Notes: generated from the sequence alone by a model not told the origin. 63,650 bases of DNA from Lactobacillales bacterium (GCA_031261705.1 JAISJD010000031.1:1-63650), one strand, 5' to 3'; positions 19,034-28,060 are shown, counted from the stretch's first letter. A program made the numbers and translations.

Positions 19034-19543
19034 TTACTCCTTCTCTGTGTATATTTCCGTCATGAATTGAATTAACTCACGTCTTGAACCAGCCACTTTA
19101 TTTCTATCAACAGCTGGGAAGAAGAAAGTCAAAATATCGCTATATCCCCAAGAATCATAAGACATAATAATTCGAACTTCAATCATTTTATCTAATTTAT
19201 TTTCTTCTTGTAATTTTTCTACAATTTCAATTGTTGCAATATCAGTTGTTAACCATTTTTTTGCAATCGTTGCGCTCATTTTTTGATAATCTGCCACTGC
19301 AGTATATAATTTTTCTGGAATAATTTTTGTTTGTAAAATGACTTTTTGAACTAACATCCATTCATAATCAGAAAATAGTAAGACTATCTGTTGAATCGCT
19401 TCATCAGATAATAAAAGATGACCTCTCTTCCACTTTTCCCAATCTTCTTCTGTTAGTCCTAACTGCTTTCCATAAAACTCCTCTTCCATTTGAAATTTTT
19501 CAATCACACGATACACAACTAAATCAATAAAAGCTTGTTCCAT
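19034..19543 (-). CDS. Uncharacterised protein heading a wall-hydrolase operon
   Basis: A 169-residue protein that I do not recognise. It has no signal peptide or membrane helix. The N-terminal part (about residues 15-65) is helical and could form a helix-turn-helix-like fold (YGKQLGLTEEDWEKWKRG). A central helical segment (VEKLQEENKLDKMIEV) precedes an unusual YDSWGYSDILTFFFPAVDR motif. It is a real gene: good ribosome site GAGGGAAG, no overlaps, and it is 12 nt upstream of the VanY-type gene. A regulator or cytoplasmic partner of the wall enzymes is possible but unproven. Confidence 0.8.
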   Translation of the reverse strand: MEQAFIDLVVYRVIEKFQMEEEFYGKQLGLTEEDWEKWKRGHLLLSDEAIQQIVLLFSDYEWMLVQKVILQTKIIPEKLYTAVADYQKMSATIAKKWLTTDIATIEIVEKLQEENKLDKMIEVRIIMSYDSWGYSDILTFFFPAVDRNKVAGSRRELIQFMTEIYTEKE

Positions 19544-19645
19544 ATCTCTTCCCTCATTTCCTTAAAAATAAAGCAAAGATTAGTTTACTTCTTTTTCTAT
19601 TTTACCCAATATTAGTAAAAATTGCATGCTTCTAGTAAAAACTAA

Positions 19646-19680
19646 TAAAAAAATAAAAGAAAGTCTAATTTTCTTAGACC
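19646..19680 (-). terminator. Terminator of the ArAE-type gene
   Basis: GTCTAA (19663-19668) and TTAGAC (19674-19679) pair. On the minus strand the stem is followed by TTTC and a long T-rich run down to 19646. Confidence 0.75.
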
Positions 19681-19690
19681 TTCCTAAAAT

Positions 19691-20293
19691 TTATTTACTT
19701 ATAGATGACGAACCATTTGCTTTCTTCGCCTCAATTTTAGCACGCAATTCCTCAAGCTCGTCCTCTTTCTTGTGAAGTTCTATTAAATCTTCGCTAATTT
19801 CACTTTTCATTTCTTGCTCTTTCGGTCGCACAAAGAGGTTCAAACAAATAGCGACTGAAGTACCAATAAAGGTATCTAGCACCCGTTGCAACGCATAGAC
19901 TACCGTTTCATTATCAGGTACAGTCAAAGAAATCATGAGTAACGTTGCAGAAGCCGCAATAATTCCAGCGTTATTATTTATCCCGTCTGAAAAAGAAATT
20001 GCAACAACTAAAAGGAGTGGTAAAACAACTAATTCTACCCAAAACGTATGATTTAGAGCATCACTGATTAGGAAGAAAACAATCGCAAGAGCTCCTCCAA
20101 TCGTATTTCCAACTAGGCGACTTTTTCCAAAAGTTAAGCTAGTACTAAAATCTTGGCGCAAGCTAAAAACCGCTGATAAAGCCGAAATCATAGGATTTCC
20201 ACGCTGTGCTAAGTGAAAAATTAAAATACATATCATCACCGAAAGTGCTGACTTCATCGTTCGCATGCCAAGGCGAAAAGGCCCAAGCTTCAT
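19691..20293 (-). CDS. ArAE/FUSC family membrane protein (DUF939-like)
   Basis: A 200-residue protein with five or six hydrophobic helices. It has the conserved TMKSALSVMIC opening and SRLVGNTIGGALA motif of aromatic acid exporter-like (ArAE_1/DUF939) proteins, followed by a cytoplasmic charged helical tail. Transport substrates in this branch are unknown. Monocistronic, with a strong terminator. Confidence 0.85.
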   Translation of the reverse strand: MKLGPFRLGMRTMKSALSVMICILIFHLAQRGNPMISALSAVFSLRQDFSTSLTFGKSRLVGNTIGGALAIVFFLISDALNHTFWVELVVLPLLLVVAISFSDGINNNAGIIAASATLLMISLTVPDNETVVYALQRVLDTFIGTSVAICLNLFVRPKEQEMKSEISEDLIELHKKEDELEELRAKIEAKKANGSSSISK

Positions 20294-20387
20294 AAAAATC
20301 CCTCATTTCACCTTATCTTTAGTAACTATCATACATGAATTGTCAGATAATTTCTACAATAACAGTAAAACAAGGGAAAACTTGTTA

Positions 20388-21125
20388 TTATTCGCTAGCG
20401 TTAATATCTTCTTTCAACGCTTCAATATCTAGCTTCGCAAACAAATATTTTCTATCTTGGACTGGGAAATGTTGGTCTAACTGGTCAACTGCCCCAATTT
20501 CAACGATTCCTGTTTCCATAACAAAATCTAAAACATGTCCACCAAATGAATGGTCATCACTAATAAAATGCAAATGATAACCGGCAACAGAAACCCCATG
20601 AAACATTTCAGGTGTCCAAATGCCAACAATCGTCCCTGTTACGTTTTCTGCAGTATATTCTGGTTGATTTTCTGCTACTTCCGCAAAGGATTTGTTGTAA
20701 GGACGTTCTTGTTTTGGCACCATACGCACGTGCATTTTCGGAAATATTCCATGAATTTTGAAGGAACGGAAAAGATTTTCTCCATCAAAATAACCTTCCA
20801 TTCGTTCTTTCAACTCTTCGTCTGTCACCGCAATGCGTTGCTTGAAAATCACTTCTGGATGATGAGGCACCACAGCGGCATAAGGAACCTTATCCGTTGG
20901 TTTTAATTCGACAATACTGTTATCCGAACGTGCTTGATAGGCTTTCCCATTTAACACCACTAATTCACCGTCAATATCCTCAAGCGTCCCAATTCCTAAA
21001 TCCCCATGTTGCAATAATTCTCCAATGGTTAATGATCCTTCGTAAAGCCCTGACATGAGCGCACCAAGTGTGTTATGTTGATAAAGCTTCACAACTTCTA
21101 CTGTCTCTTTACTCAATTTTTTCAC
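20388..21125 (-). CDS. alsD: Alpha-acetolactate decarboxylase
   Basis: Decarboxylates 2-acetolactate to acetoin, diverting pyruvate to a neutral product. It is 245 residues with the metal-site motif HLHFISDDHSFGGHVLDF and the upstream glutamate in TENVTGTIVGIW-like context. There is no ATG near the front. GTG at 21125 has a Shine-Dalgarno AGGGGA touching it; TTG at 21116 has that same site at a normal 8-nt distance and may be the true start. It lies 14 nt after alsS; the two form the acetoin operon. Confidence 0.96.
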   Translation of the reverse strand: MKKLSKETVEVVKLYQHNTLGALMSGLYEGSLTIGELLQHGDLGIGTLEDIDGELVVLNGKAYQARSDNSIVELKPTDKVPYAAVVPHHPEVIFKQRIAVTDEELKERMEGYFDGENLFRSFKIHGIFPKMHVRMVPKQERPYNKSFAEVAENQPEYTAENVTGTIVGIWTPEMFHGVSVAGYHLHFISDDHSFGGHVLDFVMETGIVEIGAVDQLDQHFPVQDRKYLFAKLDIEALKEDINASE

Positions 21126-21139
21126 TCCCCTAATTTCGC

Positions 21140-22804
21140 TTAATAAAATTCATCTGGTAAAATTGTTTGACCTAATTGAATATTGTCCTTGTAATCAATT
21201 GGTACATCAATAATAACAGGACCTTCTGTGGCAAAGCCTTCTTGTAATGCCGCTTCAAACTCATCTTTATTTGCTACACGTAACCCTTTTGCACCAAACG
21301 CTTCCGCATATTTCACGAAGTCCACAGGGCCAAAATCAACTCCTGAAGAGCGACCATATTTCATTTCTTCTTGGAACTCAACCATGTTGTAATGACCGTC
21401 ATTCCAAATGATGTGAACGATTGGTAATTTCAAACGAACCGCTGTTTCAAGCTCTTGTGCAGAGAATAAAAATCCGCCGTCTCCTGACACAGAAATCACT
21501 TGCTTGCCTTCACGAATTAATGCGGCAGAAATTGCCCAAGGAAGTGCCACACCTAACGTTTGCATACCATTTGAAAACAATAAATGACGAGGTTCATAAC
21601 TACGGAAGTGACGTGCCATCCAAATATAGTGACTGCCGACATCCACTGTTACAGTCATTTCATCTGTTACATTTTTTTGAAGAACTTCAATCACTTCTAA
21701 CGGATGAACTAACCCATCCTCTTCTACTGGTGCCACTTCTGTTTCAGTTAATTTTTCACGTAATCCACGTAAATACTCTAGCGATTCACTTGGAAGCTTA
21801 TACCCATTTACTGCAGCAAGTAGGCTATCTAATGTTTCAGAAATATTTCCGATTAATTCTTTTTCTGGTTGATAGAACGTATCAATTTCTGCTGGTTCAT
21901 TATCAATGACAATGACACGGGATTCTTTTTCTGCATTCCAATTACGTGCTTCATACTCAATTGGGTCATAGCCAACAGCAATGACTAAATCAGATTTTTT
22001 AAGAAGCATATCGCCTGGTTGGTTACGGAACAGACCGACACGACCAAAGAACGCATTTTCTAGTTCACGAGAGATAATTCCAGCCCCTTGGAACGTTTCA
22101 ACTACTGGAAGTGGAATAGATGACACAAGATTGCGAATAGCTGCAGTTACTTCTTCACTAGATGCCCGCATTCCTAGTAATAAAACTGGAAGTTGTGCGC
22201 CACGAATTGCTTGTGCTAAGTAAGTAATATCATTTACTGAAGCAGAACCAAGTTTTGGATCAGATAAAGGTTTGATTGCTTGTGCTTTAACTTCTGAATC
22301 CACTACGTCTTGCGGTACAGAGATGAAACTTGCTCCAGGTTTTCCAGCTTTTGCTAGACGGAAAGCATTGGCCATAATTTCAGAAAGAGTTTCTGGGTCT
22401 TGGACTTCTACGCTATATTTTGTAATAGGTTCAAAAAGAGCGGCATTATTCATGCTTTGGTGGGTTGATTTCAATAAATCTCCACGTTTCACTTGTCCAC
22501 CAATTGCTAAAATTGGGTCTCCCTCAGCGTTTGCGGTAACTAAACCTGTTGCAAGGTTTGAAGCACCAGGACCAGAAGTTGCGATAACCACACCCGGTTC
22601 TCCTGTAATTCGTCCTACTGCTGCTGCCATAAATGCGGCGTTTTGTTCATGACGTGCTACAATGAGCTCAGGCCCTTTATCCTCAAGCGTATCAAAGACA
22701 CGGTCAATTTTTGCTCCAGGGATTCCAAAGATATATTTCACGTCATGATTGATTAAAGAATCGATAATCATATCTGCGCCATGTCGCTTTTTATTTTCAG
22801 CCAT
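21140..22804 (-). CDS. alsS: Acetolactate synthase, catabolic
   Basis: ThDP-dependent condensation of two pyruvates to 2-acetolactate. It is 554 residues with the conserved [12 protein letters not shown] opening, the catalytic glutamate in VARHEQNAA, and the ThDP motif [15 protein letters not shown]. There is no regulatory small subunit gene, and alsD is adjacent, so this is the acetoin-forming type rather than an ilvB for valine and isoleucine. It is preceded by a strong promoter with operator-like palindromes. Confidence 0.97.
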   Translation of the reverse strand: MAENKKRHGADMIIDSLINHDVKYIFGIPGAKIDRVFDTLEDKGPELIVARHEQNAAFMAAAVGRITGEPGVVIATSGPGASNLATGLVTANAEGDPILAIGGQVKRGDLLKSTHQSMNNAALFEPITKYSVEVQDPETLSEIMANAFRLAKAGKPGASFISVPQDVVDSEVKAQAIKPLSDPKLGSASVNDITYLAQAIRGAQLPVLLLGMRASSEEVTAAIRNLVSSIPLPVVETFQGAGIISRELENAFFGRVGLFRNQPGDMLLKKSDLVIAVGYDPIEYEARNWNAEKESRVIVIDNEPAEIDTFYQPEKELIGNISETLDSLLAAVNGYKLPSESLEYLRGLREKLTETEVAPVEEDGLVHPLEVIEVLQKNVTDEMTVTVDVGSHYIWMARHFRSYEPRHLLFSNGMQTLGVALPWAISAALIREGKQVISVSGDGGFLFSAQELETAVRLKLPIVHIIWNDGHYNMVEFQEEMKYGRSSGVDFGPVDFVKYAEAFGAKGLRVANKDEFEAALQEGFATEGPVIIDVPIDYKDNIQLGQTILPDEFY

Positions 22805-22843
22805 TTATTTTTCCTCTTTCCATCTATTAATCATTTAATTAGT

Positions 22844-22860
22844 ACAGATTTTAAATCTGT
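22844..22860. promoter_or_regulatory. Operator-like palindrome at the alsS start point
   Basis: ACAGATTT-T-AAATCTGT is a perfect 8+8 palindrome lying at about +7 to +23 of the predicted alsS transcript, where a bound repressor would block transcription. A diverged copy of the wider element lies upstream in the opposite orientation (22932-22955). The cognate regulator is not identifiable from this window. Confidence 0.6.
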
Positions 22861-22873
22861 TTCAACGTTCTAT

Positions 22874-22902
22874 ATAATACCATTCCAATCATATTTTGTT
22901 AA
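22874..22902 (-). promoter_or_regulatory. alsS promoter
   Basis: On the minus strand TTAACA (22902-22897), a 17-nt spacer and TATTAT (22879-22874), with TGG just before the -10 giving an extended -10. The predicted start is near 22867. Confidence 0.75.
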
Positions 22903-22931
22903 ATAATACGTTCGATATTCTCGAATTAATT

Positions 22932-22955
22932 CAAACAGATTTATTCTTTGTACTA
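22932..22955. promoter_or_regulatory. Second, inverted copy of the alsS operator-like element
   Basis: AAACAGATTTA-N3-TTTGTACTAAT on the plus strand matches the minus-strand sequence of the first site (AAACAGATTTA-N3-TCTGTACTAAT) with one difference outside the spacer. It is centred about 75 nt upstream of the predicted start point. Between the two lies a further palindrome, TTCGA-N5-TCGAA (22911-22925). Confidence 0.55.
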
Positions 22956-23030
22956 ATCGCTTGTTTCCTCTCCTCTTTTATTATACTTTGAATGAATCTT
23001 CTCTGCCAAAATAAACTAGGCGTTTATCAA

Positions 23031-23054
23031 AAAAACAACCACCGAAGTGATTGT
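23031..23054 (-). terminator. UUCG-tetraloop terminator after the yqeM-like gene
   Basis: On the minus strand ACAATCAC-TTCG-GTGGTTGT is followed by a T run. It starts right after the stop codon of the methyltransferase gene and shares an 18-nt core with the tuf terminator. Confidence 0.85.
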
Positions 23055-23795
23055 CTACTTTCTACAAACAAAAAATAATCGTTTACTCTCTTTCGTTGGT
23101 GCAGTATCTTCAAAATCGGCATAGACCTCTACGTTGTAAAAACCTGCACTTTCAAGCATCGTCAAATAATTATCAACGGAATAAGTCCGCTCTTCATGGA
23201 CTTCATCGTGGCGAACAAATAGCTCTGCATTTTCATCCTCTTGTACAAAAAAAGTCAACTCATGCACAATACTATGTTCTTTCTCCCCTTTGAAGCTATC
23301 CCAAAGAAACGCGAAATCCTCGTCATTTTCATGATAACTATAATTTGGAAAAACCTCATCCACCTGATAAATCGAGTGTACATCAAAAATAAAGGTTCCC
23401 TCATCTGTCAACACACGATGCACCTCATCAAAAACCTGCTGTACCTCTTGACGATTCTTCATGTAACAAAGTGAATCGGAAAAGCAAGTAACCGCTTGAT
23501 ATTGCCCAACTTCTGACAAATCAAGCATATCACCCTCAACCCATTGCACTTCAACTTCTTCATTGACCGCTCGATTATACGCCATCATCAGCATTTCCTC
23601 TGACAAATCAAGCCCAGTCACCGCATAGCCTTCCTTAGCAAACTCCACCGCAAGTGCACCTGTACCACAAGCAAGCTCAAGAATTTCCTCTGTTTCCTTT
23701 GGCAAATGTCGATTTGAAAAAGCTAACCATTGCTCATAAAGCGAGCTATCCATAACGGTATCATAAACAAAAGCAAATGTTTCATAAGTTGCCAT
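23055..23795 (-). CDS. Class I SAM-dependent methyltransferase (YqeM-like)
   Basis: A 246-residue protein. The glycine-rich SAM motif LELACGTGALAVEFA and acidic motif II (VTGLDLSEEM) are clear. The substrate is unknown. It is the last gene of the yhbY-nadD-yqeK-rsfS-yqeM run known from Bacillus and overlaps rsfS by one base (TAATG). Confidence 0.9.
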   Translation of the reverse strand: MATYETFAFVYDTVMDSSLYEQWLAFSNRHLPKETEEILELACGTGALAVEFAKEGYAVTGLDLSEEMLMMAYNRAVNEEVEVQWVEGDMLDLSEVGQYQAVTCFSDSLCYMKNRQEVQQVFDEVHRVLTDEGTFIFDVHSIYQVDEVFPNYSYHENDEDFAFLWDSFKGEKEHSIVHELTFFVQEDENAELFVRHDEVHEERTYSVDNYLTMLESAGFYNVEVYADFEDTAPTKESKRLFFVCRK

Positions 23796-24136
23796 TATTC
23801 ACTAACCCACTCGGTAACATCTACTAACGGCGCATCTGACCATAATTTTTCAAGATTATAAAAGCTTCTTTCACTTTCTTGGAATACATGCACAATCACA
23901 TCTCCAAGGTCAATTAAAATCCATTTGCCGCCTTCTTTTCCCTCAACACGTTTCAAAATTACTCCAGCTTTTTCTTCTTGGTCTACAATTTCGTCCACAA
24001 TCGCATTGATTTGACGTTCACTATTCCCATGAGTAATCACAAAGTAATCTGCTAACAAGCTGACTTTTCTTACATCTAACGCTAGAATGTCCTCCGCACG
24101 TTTACTATCTGCTGCACGAACAGCGATTTCTAACAT
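23795..24136 (-). CDS. rsfS: Ribosome silencing factor RsfS
   Basis: A 113-residue RsfS/YbeB/YqeL protein that binds ribosomal protein uL14 and blocks subunit joining when nutrients are short. The conserved segment YFVITHGNSERQINAI and the late GGKWILIDLGDVIVHVF are present. It is 48 nt after yqeK and translationally coupled to the methyltransferase. Confidence 0.96.
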   Translation of the reverse strand: MLEIAVRAADSKRAEDILALDVRKVSLLADYFVITHGNSERQINAIVDEIVDQEEKAGVILKRVEGKEGGKWILIDLGDVIVHVFQESERSFYNLEKLWSDAPLVDVTEWVSE

Positions 24137-24184
24137 TTTATCACTCGCTACTATAATAATCTCTTCCTTTCATATTTTTTTCTA

Positions 24185-24790
24185 TTATTTTCCCGATACC
24201 CACACATTGTAAGTATCAATTGTTTTTGGATAAATTTTCGCTTCCTGTTCAATCAAATGTTGCAAAGTATGCTTGGTTTCATATTTTACCGCTTCATCTA
24301 AATTTTCCATCGCAATAATTCTTGCTTCATCAACCCCTGGAAATTTTCTGCCTGGCTCAATATAATCTGCAACATAAATGACTTTATCAAGAGCACTCAT
24401 TTCTTTTGCACCTGTCGTATGCCCACGAACCGCCTGCAAGATTTCTTCATCAGTAATACCAAGTTCCTTTTCAACGAGATAGGCTCCAACAATCCCATGC
24501 CAGATGTTATTCCCATATTCAAGGAGTTCTGGATCAAACCCGTGCGTTTTAATGATAAGTTCCATTTCATCGTTTGGGCGTTCCTTTGCATAATCATGTA
24601 CCAATGCGGCAATGCTTGCTTTTTCAAGGCTAACTCCATTTCTAGCAGCCAAAGCTATCGCTGTTTCTTCTACTCCTAGAACATGTAAAAATCGACGTTC
24701 ACTCATACGCATTTGAATCTTTTGCATCAATTCTTCTCGAGCATATGGTGTATATTTCCCTGTATGTTCGACTGTTTTTTTACTCTTCAT
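24185..24790 (-). CDS. yqeK: HD-domain hydrolase YqeK (symmetrical Ap4A hydrolase)
   Basis: A 201-residue HD-superfamily phosphohydrolase. Characterised YqeK proteins cleave Ap4A symmetrically to two ADP. The HD motif is LVHDYAKE, with further metal ligands in NNIWHGIVG and RGHTTGA. It overlaps the end of nadD by 11 nt. Confidence 0.93.
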   Translation of the reverse strand: MKSKKTVEHTGKYTPYAREELMQKIQMRMSERRFLHVLGVEETAIALAARNGVSLEKASIAALVHDYAKERPNDEMELIIKTHGFDPELLEYGNNIWHGIVGAYLVEKELGITDEEILQAVRGHTTGAKEMSALDKVIYVADYIEPGRKFPGVDEARIIAMENLDEAVKYETKHTLQHLIEQEAKIYPKTIDTYNVWVSGK

Positions 24791-25406
24791 CTAAATACAA
24801 CCCTTTCTCTTGAATATATTTTATCACAAGAGGAGGCATCATGTAGCGTGGTTCATTATTTGAAGCAAACATTTTTCGGATAGTAGAGGAGCTTAAATCC
24901 ATTTTCGGCAAATCCACCCAGATCACTGGATAACTCGTTCCAACCTTATAGCCAGGGCGCTGTACTCCGACAAATTGCACCATTTGCACAAGCTCATCAA
25001 TTTTATACCACTTAGGTAAATATTCGACCATATCCCCTCCAATAATGAAGTAATAATCTGTATCAGGATTTTTTTCAATCAATACTTTCATCGTATCATA
25101 CGTAAAACTTTTCCCACCACGATGTAGTTCAATGGTTTCAATTTCAAGACGAGGATTATTCTGAACAGCAAGCTGTAACATGTTTAACCTATGTTCTGAA
25201 CAAATCGTCTGTTTTTCATCTATATGTGGCGGTAAAAACTCTGGCATAAGATAGACAACATCTAAACCAAGCTGTTGTTGCACTTGGTCTGCTATCGCTA
25301 GATGCGCATTATGCACGGGGTTGAAATTTCCTCCAAGAATCCCGACCTGACGACGTTTTGTTACTTCTACTGTTTGTAGGATCACCTTTGTTTTTGCTTC
25401 ATACAT
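24780..25406 (-). CDS. nadD: Nicotinate-nucleotide adenylyltransferase
   Basis: Adenylates nicotinic acid mononucleotide in NAD synthesis. It is 208 residues with the nucleotidyltransferase motif GGNFNPVHNAHL and the C-terminal SSSTIRKMF. It carries an unusually long head of about 20 residues before the Rossmann start (RRQVGILGGNF), so an internal start is possible. It lies 27 nt after yhbY. Confidence 0.95.
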   Translation of the reverse strand: MYEAKTKVILQTVEVTKRRQVGILGGNFNPVHNAHLAIADQVQQQLGLDVVYLMPEFLPPHIDEKQTICSEHRLNMLQLAVQNNPRLEIETIELHRGGKSFTYDTMKVLIEKNPDTDYYFIIGGDMVEYLPKWYKIDELVQMVQFVGVQRPGYKVGTSYPVIWVDLPKMDLSSSTIRKMFASNNEPRYMMPPLVIKYIQEKGLYLDEE

Positions 25407-25433
25407 TTTTAATCACCAACCTACTAGAGTAAA

Positions 25434-25745
25434 TTAAATCTCTTTGACCTCACGAGAAAGCTTGCGATACTTGTCTTTTGATGACGGTTTGAATAAAACC
25501 AATGTCCGTCCAATTGTTTGTACCACATCTAAGCCAAGTTGTTCTTCTAACACTTCTGCCACATCGTCTACCTCTTCATCTGTATTTTGCAATAAAGAGA
25601 TTTTAATGAGCTCTCTGCGTTCCAACGCTTCTCGAATTTGTGTTTTTAACTCATTATTTAAGCCACCCTTGCCAATCTGAAAAATCGGTGTGAGGTGGTG
25701 TGCTTTACTTCTTAAAAATCTTTTTTGCTTGCCTCTTAACTCCAT
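25434..25745 (-). CDS. yhbY: YhbY-family ribosome assembly RNA-binding protein
   Basis: A 103-residue CRM-domain protein (YqeI/YhbY) that binds pre-50S particles. The signature GKGGLNNELKTQIREALERREL includes the GxxG loop. First gene of the five-gene run to the yqeM-like gene. The 280-nt gap upstream (25746-26025) holds no credible gene; it contains a weak stem-loop near 25971-26010 that could terminate mapZ. Confidence 0.95.
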   Translation of the reverse strand: MELRGKQKRFLRSKAHHLTPIFQIGKGGLNNELKTQIREALERRELIKISLLQNTDEEVDDVAEVLEEQLGLDVVQTIGRTLVLFKPSSKDKYRKLSREVKEI

Positions 25746-26025
25746 CTATTTTGTTCCTCCAATTATTTAATTTACCGTCTCGCGCAAAATAAAAAAGCTA
25801 CCCAGTAAAACGTTTGAAAACGAGTTAGTCAGATATTTGCTCTTTCTTACTCGTAATCTATTCTACCATAGTTAGCACTGAAATCAGAACTAAAAGAGAA
25901 CTGTATAATTTTAAAATGAGTAGAATTTATGGATAAACCAACCTAGAAAAATTTATGCACACATTAAAAAAGAAGTTAGCAAAAGAATTACTAGCCTCTG
26001 ATTTTAATGCTTTTTCTTAAATTTA

Positions 26026-27828
26026 CTATCCATAGACAGCAGTAGACGGGTCGAAGTCAAGCGTATCCGTGTGACCCTTGGCATTTCCCATGAACCAACC
26101 TGTTTTACAATTGATTGACACAAGATAATTTCCATTTGGCCCGAATAGATTGTAGTAGCCGTTCCCATTGATAATATTTACTGGCTCTATGGTATAGTTT
26201 GTCGCTGTAATGTACCCGCGTGCGATACATGTCGCAAGGACACGTTCCTTGATTCCGGGTGCCCATACCCATGCAGAACTGGCGGTGTTATTAATCGCTG
26301 CTTGATTATATGGAACAACGGATAATTCTCTTGCCCCAGGAGCAGCATTCGCCACACCAAATGAAGTTTCTCCACCTGTTGTCGCAGGAGCGGGTTGCCC
26401 TTGTGTTTGGCTAGGCGTTGCAGGTGCTTGAGCTGTTTCTTGAGGAGCGGGAGCAGGTTGTTGCACAGCTACCTCTGCCTGTTTCATCTCATTTTCCGAC
26501 TGTTTTGCATTAAGCTCATTTAATTTCTTAATATAAGGGGCAAGCTCACTTGTCAATTCTTTCTTGATTGGTTCACTTTTCACTTTTGCAATTAAATCAT
26601 TCGCTTGTTTTAGCTTTTCATTAGTCGGGTCGCCTATTTCTTTGTTCAACTCAACAATTTTATCTTGCACTTGTTTTGCCTGTTGATATTGCGCTTTTGC
26701 TTCATCCACTGCTTGTTGTGCCAGCTTAGACAGTGGTGTATTGTCTTTTGTAATTTCGAGTGTCACCGTAGCTAATTTAGCCAATTGAGGATTTTTTCCA
26801 AGCTTGTCATCTACAATCGCTGGTTTTACAAACAAAGCATTCACTTGATTGGTAAGAGTAACTTTTTGTTCTAACTTTTCAAACACTGGAGTGAGTGTTT
26901 CAAATTCAGCGCTTCCCTTTAACTTCTTGTATTGCTTTTCCAAAGCTGGAAAATCTGCTAATTTCGACGTTTTTATAAATTCTTTTTTATCATTCAAATA
27001 GAACTTAGAAATCTCAGACTTCACGTCCGCAACTTTGGCTTTTTCCTTAGCAAGCTGAACACTTTTTGCTTTTTCAACGTTGTCATTATAAGTACTGTAT
27101 CCTGCATAGCCTGCACCACCTAAAATCACTACTCCAGCGACAATCAAAGCACCTTTTTTCCATTTTGCAGTCAGGGTTGTGGTTTCTTGTTCTTCAGTAG
27201 GTTCTGCAACTTTTGGCTCCTCATCAGGAATAGGCGCTGGAATCGCCTCGTCTAGTATAGGTGAGGAAGATTTTTCTGGAACTTCCTTGGCCTCTTCCTT
27301 AATCTCATTGTCTTCTTCCACTTGTACTTCATTAGGAGCAGCTTCTACTTCTTTTGTTTCAACAACAGTCTCAACAGCTTCTTCTTTTTCAGCTTTTTTA
27401 GGCTCAGTGTCAAGCGCACCCTCTGTCTGTACTTCTTCAAGAGAGGTCACTTCACCTTTAACGATAGCTTTTCCTGCCCCTTCTTCCCAAGTTGGACCAG
27501 TATAGGTTGGCTTGTGAGCTTGGATATATTGTTCTAAAATATTTGCCTTATTTGCGTCGGTTTTTTCCGTTTGTGCGTCCACTTTTTCTTGTAAACGCTC
27601 TGCTAAACCTTTTGATTCAGGTTCGTCCTTCGCCTCTTCTTTTGGCTTTTCTTCTACCGTTTTTTCAGGGGCTTTCTCCTCTTCCTTAGCTGCACTCACT
27701 CCAGCTAATTCTTGGACGGTTCCAACGGTTAAATCTTTTACTTCATCTAAGTGTAACGTCGCCTTCTTGGGCGAATTTGTTTTATTAGTCTTGTTTTTTT
27801 TGTTCTTACGTTTTGACTTTTTACTCAT
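26026..27828 (-). CDS. mapZ: Division-site positioning protein MapZ (LocZ)
   Basis: Marks future division sites and guides FtsZ rings in ovoid Lactobacillales. It is 600 residues. The N-terminus MSKKSKRKNKKNKT and the LDEVKDLTVG motif resemble the FtsZ-binding head of pneumococcal MapZ, as does ILEQYIQAHK near 97. An acidic cytoplasmic linker follows, then one transmembrane helix (about 226-245), an extracellular helical region, a proline- and glutamine-rich linker and a C-terminal MapZ domain (WVWAPGIKERVLATCIARGY onward). The start at 27828 is preferred over 27867 because it gives the conserved head. In pneumococcus StkP phosphorylates the cytoplasmic part; threonine sites here are plausible only. 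Confidence 0.93.
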   Translation of the reverse strand: MSKKSKRKNKKNKTNKTNSPKKATLHLDEVKDLTVGTVQELAGVSAAKEEEKAPEKTVEEKPKEEAKDEPESKGLAERLQEKVDAQTEKTDANKANILEQYIQAHKPTYTGPTWEEGAGKAIVKGEVTSLEEVQTEGALDTEPKKAEKEEAVETVVETKEVEAAPNEVQVEEDNEIKEEAKEVPEKSSSPILDEAIPAPIPDEEPKVAEPTEEQETTTLTAKWKKGALIVAGVVILGGAGYAGYSTYNDNVEKAKSVQLAKEKAKVADVKSEISKFYLNDKKEFIKTSKLADFPALEKQYKKLKGSAEFETLTPVFEKLEQKVTLTNQVNALFVKPAIVDDKLGKNPQLAKLATVTLEITKDNTPLSKLAQQAVDEAKAQYQQAKQVQDKIVELNKEIGDPTNEKLKQANDLIAKVKSEPIKKELTSELAPYIKKLNELNAKQSENEMKQAEVAVQQPAPAPQETAQAPATPSQTQGQPAPATTGGETSFGVANAAPGARELSVVPYNQAAINNTASSAWVWAPGIKERVLATCIARGYITATNYTIEPVNIINGNGYYNLFGPNGNYLVSINCKTGWFMGNAKGHTDTLDFDPSTAVYG

Positions 27829-28060
27829 TTTCGCTTCATTCCATTCTGCAAACTTCAATACACTCATGATACCATAAACTGCTTAGTGTATCACTATTTG
27901 AAAGAAAACTTTAGAATAAAAAAGAAATATTTTAGAATTGAAAAACAGATAGAAACGGAAAACTCTTTCACTTTCATTTACTGAGGGGCAGGTGGTGACG
28001 ATTCATAAAAAAACACTCACTAAATATCTAGGAATATCGTAAGTTATTGATGACACTAAG

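Noticed and set aside
20358..20389. Stem at the end of alsD as a terminator
   Set aside because: AATAACA/TGTTATT can pair but no T run follows. Left uncalled.
27179..27505. Serine-rich plus-strand ORF (108 codons) that looks like a surface protein
   Set aside because: It is the exact antisense of the Glu/Ala-rich linker of MapZ; the serine bias is a shadow of glutamate codons.
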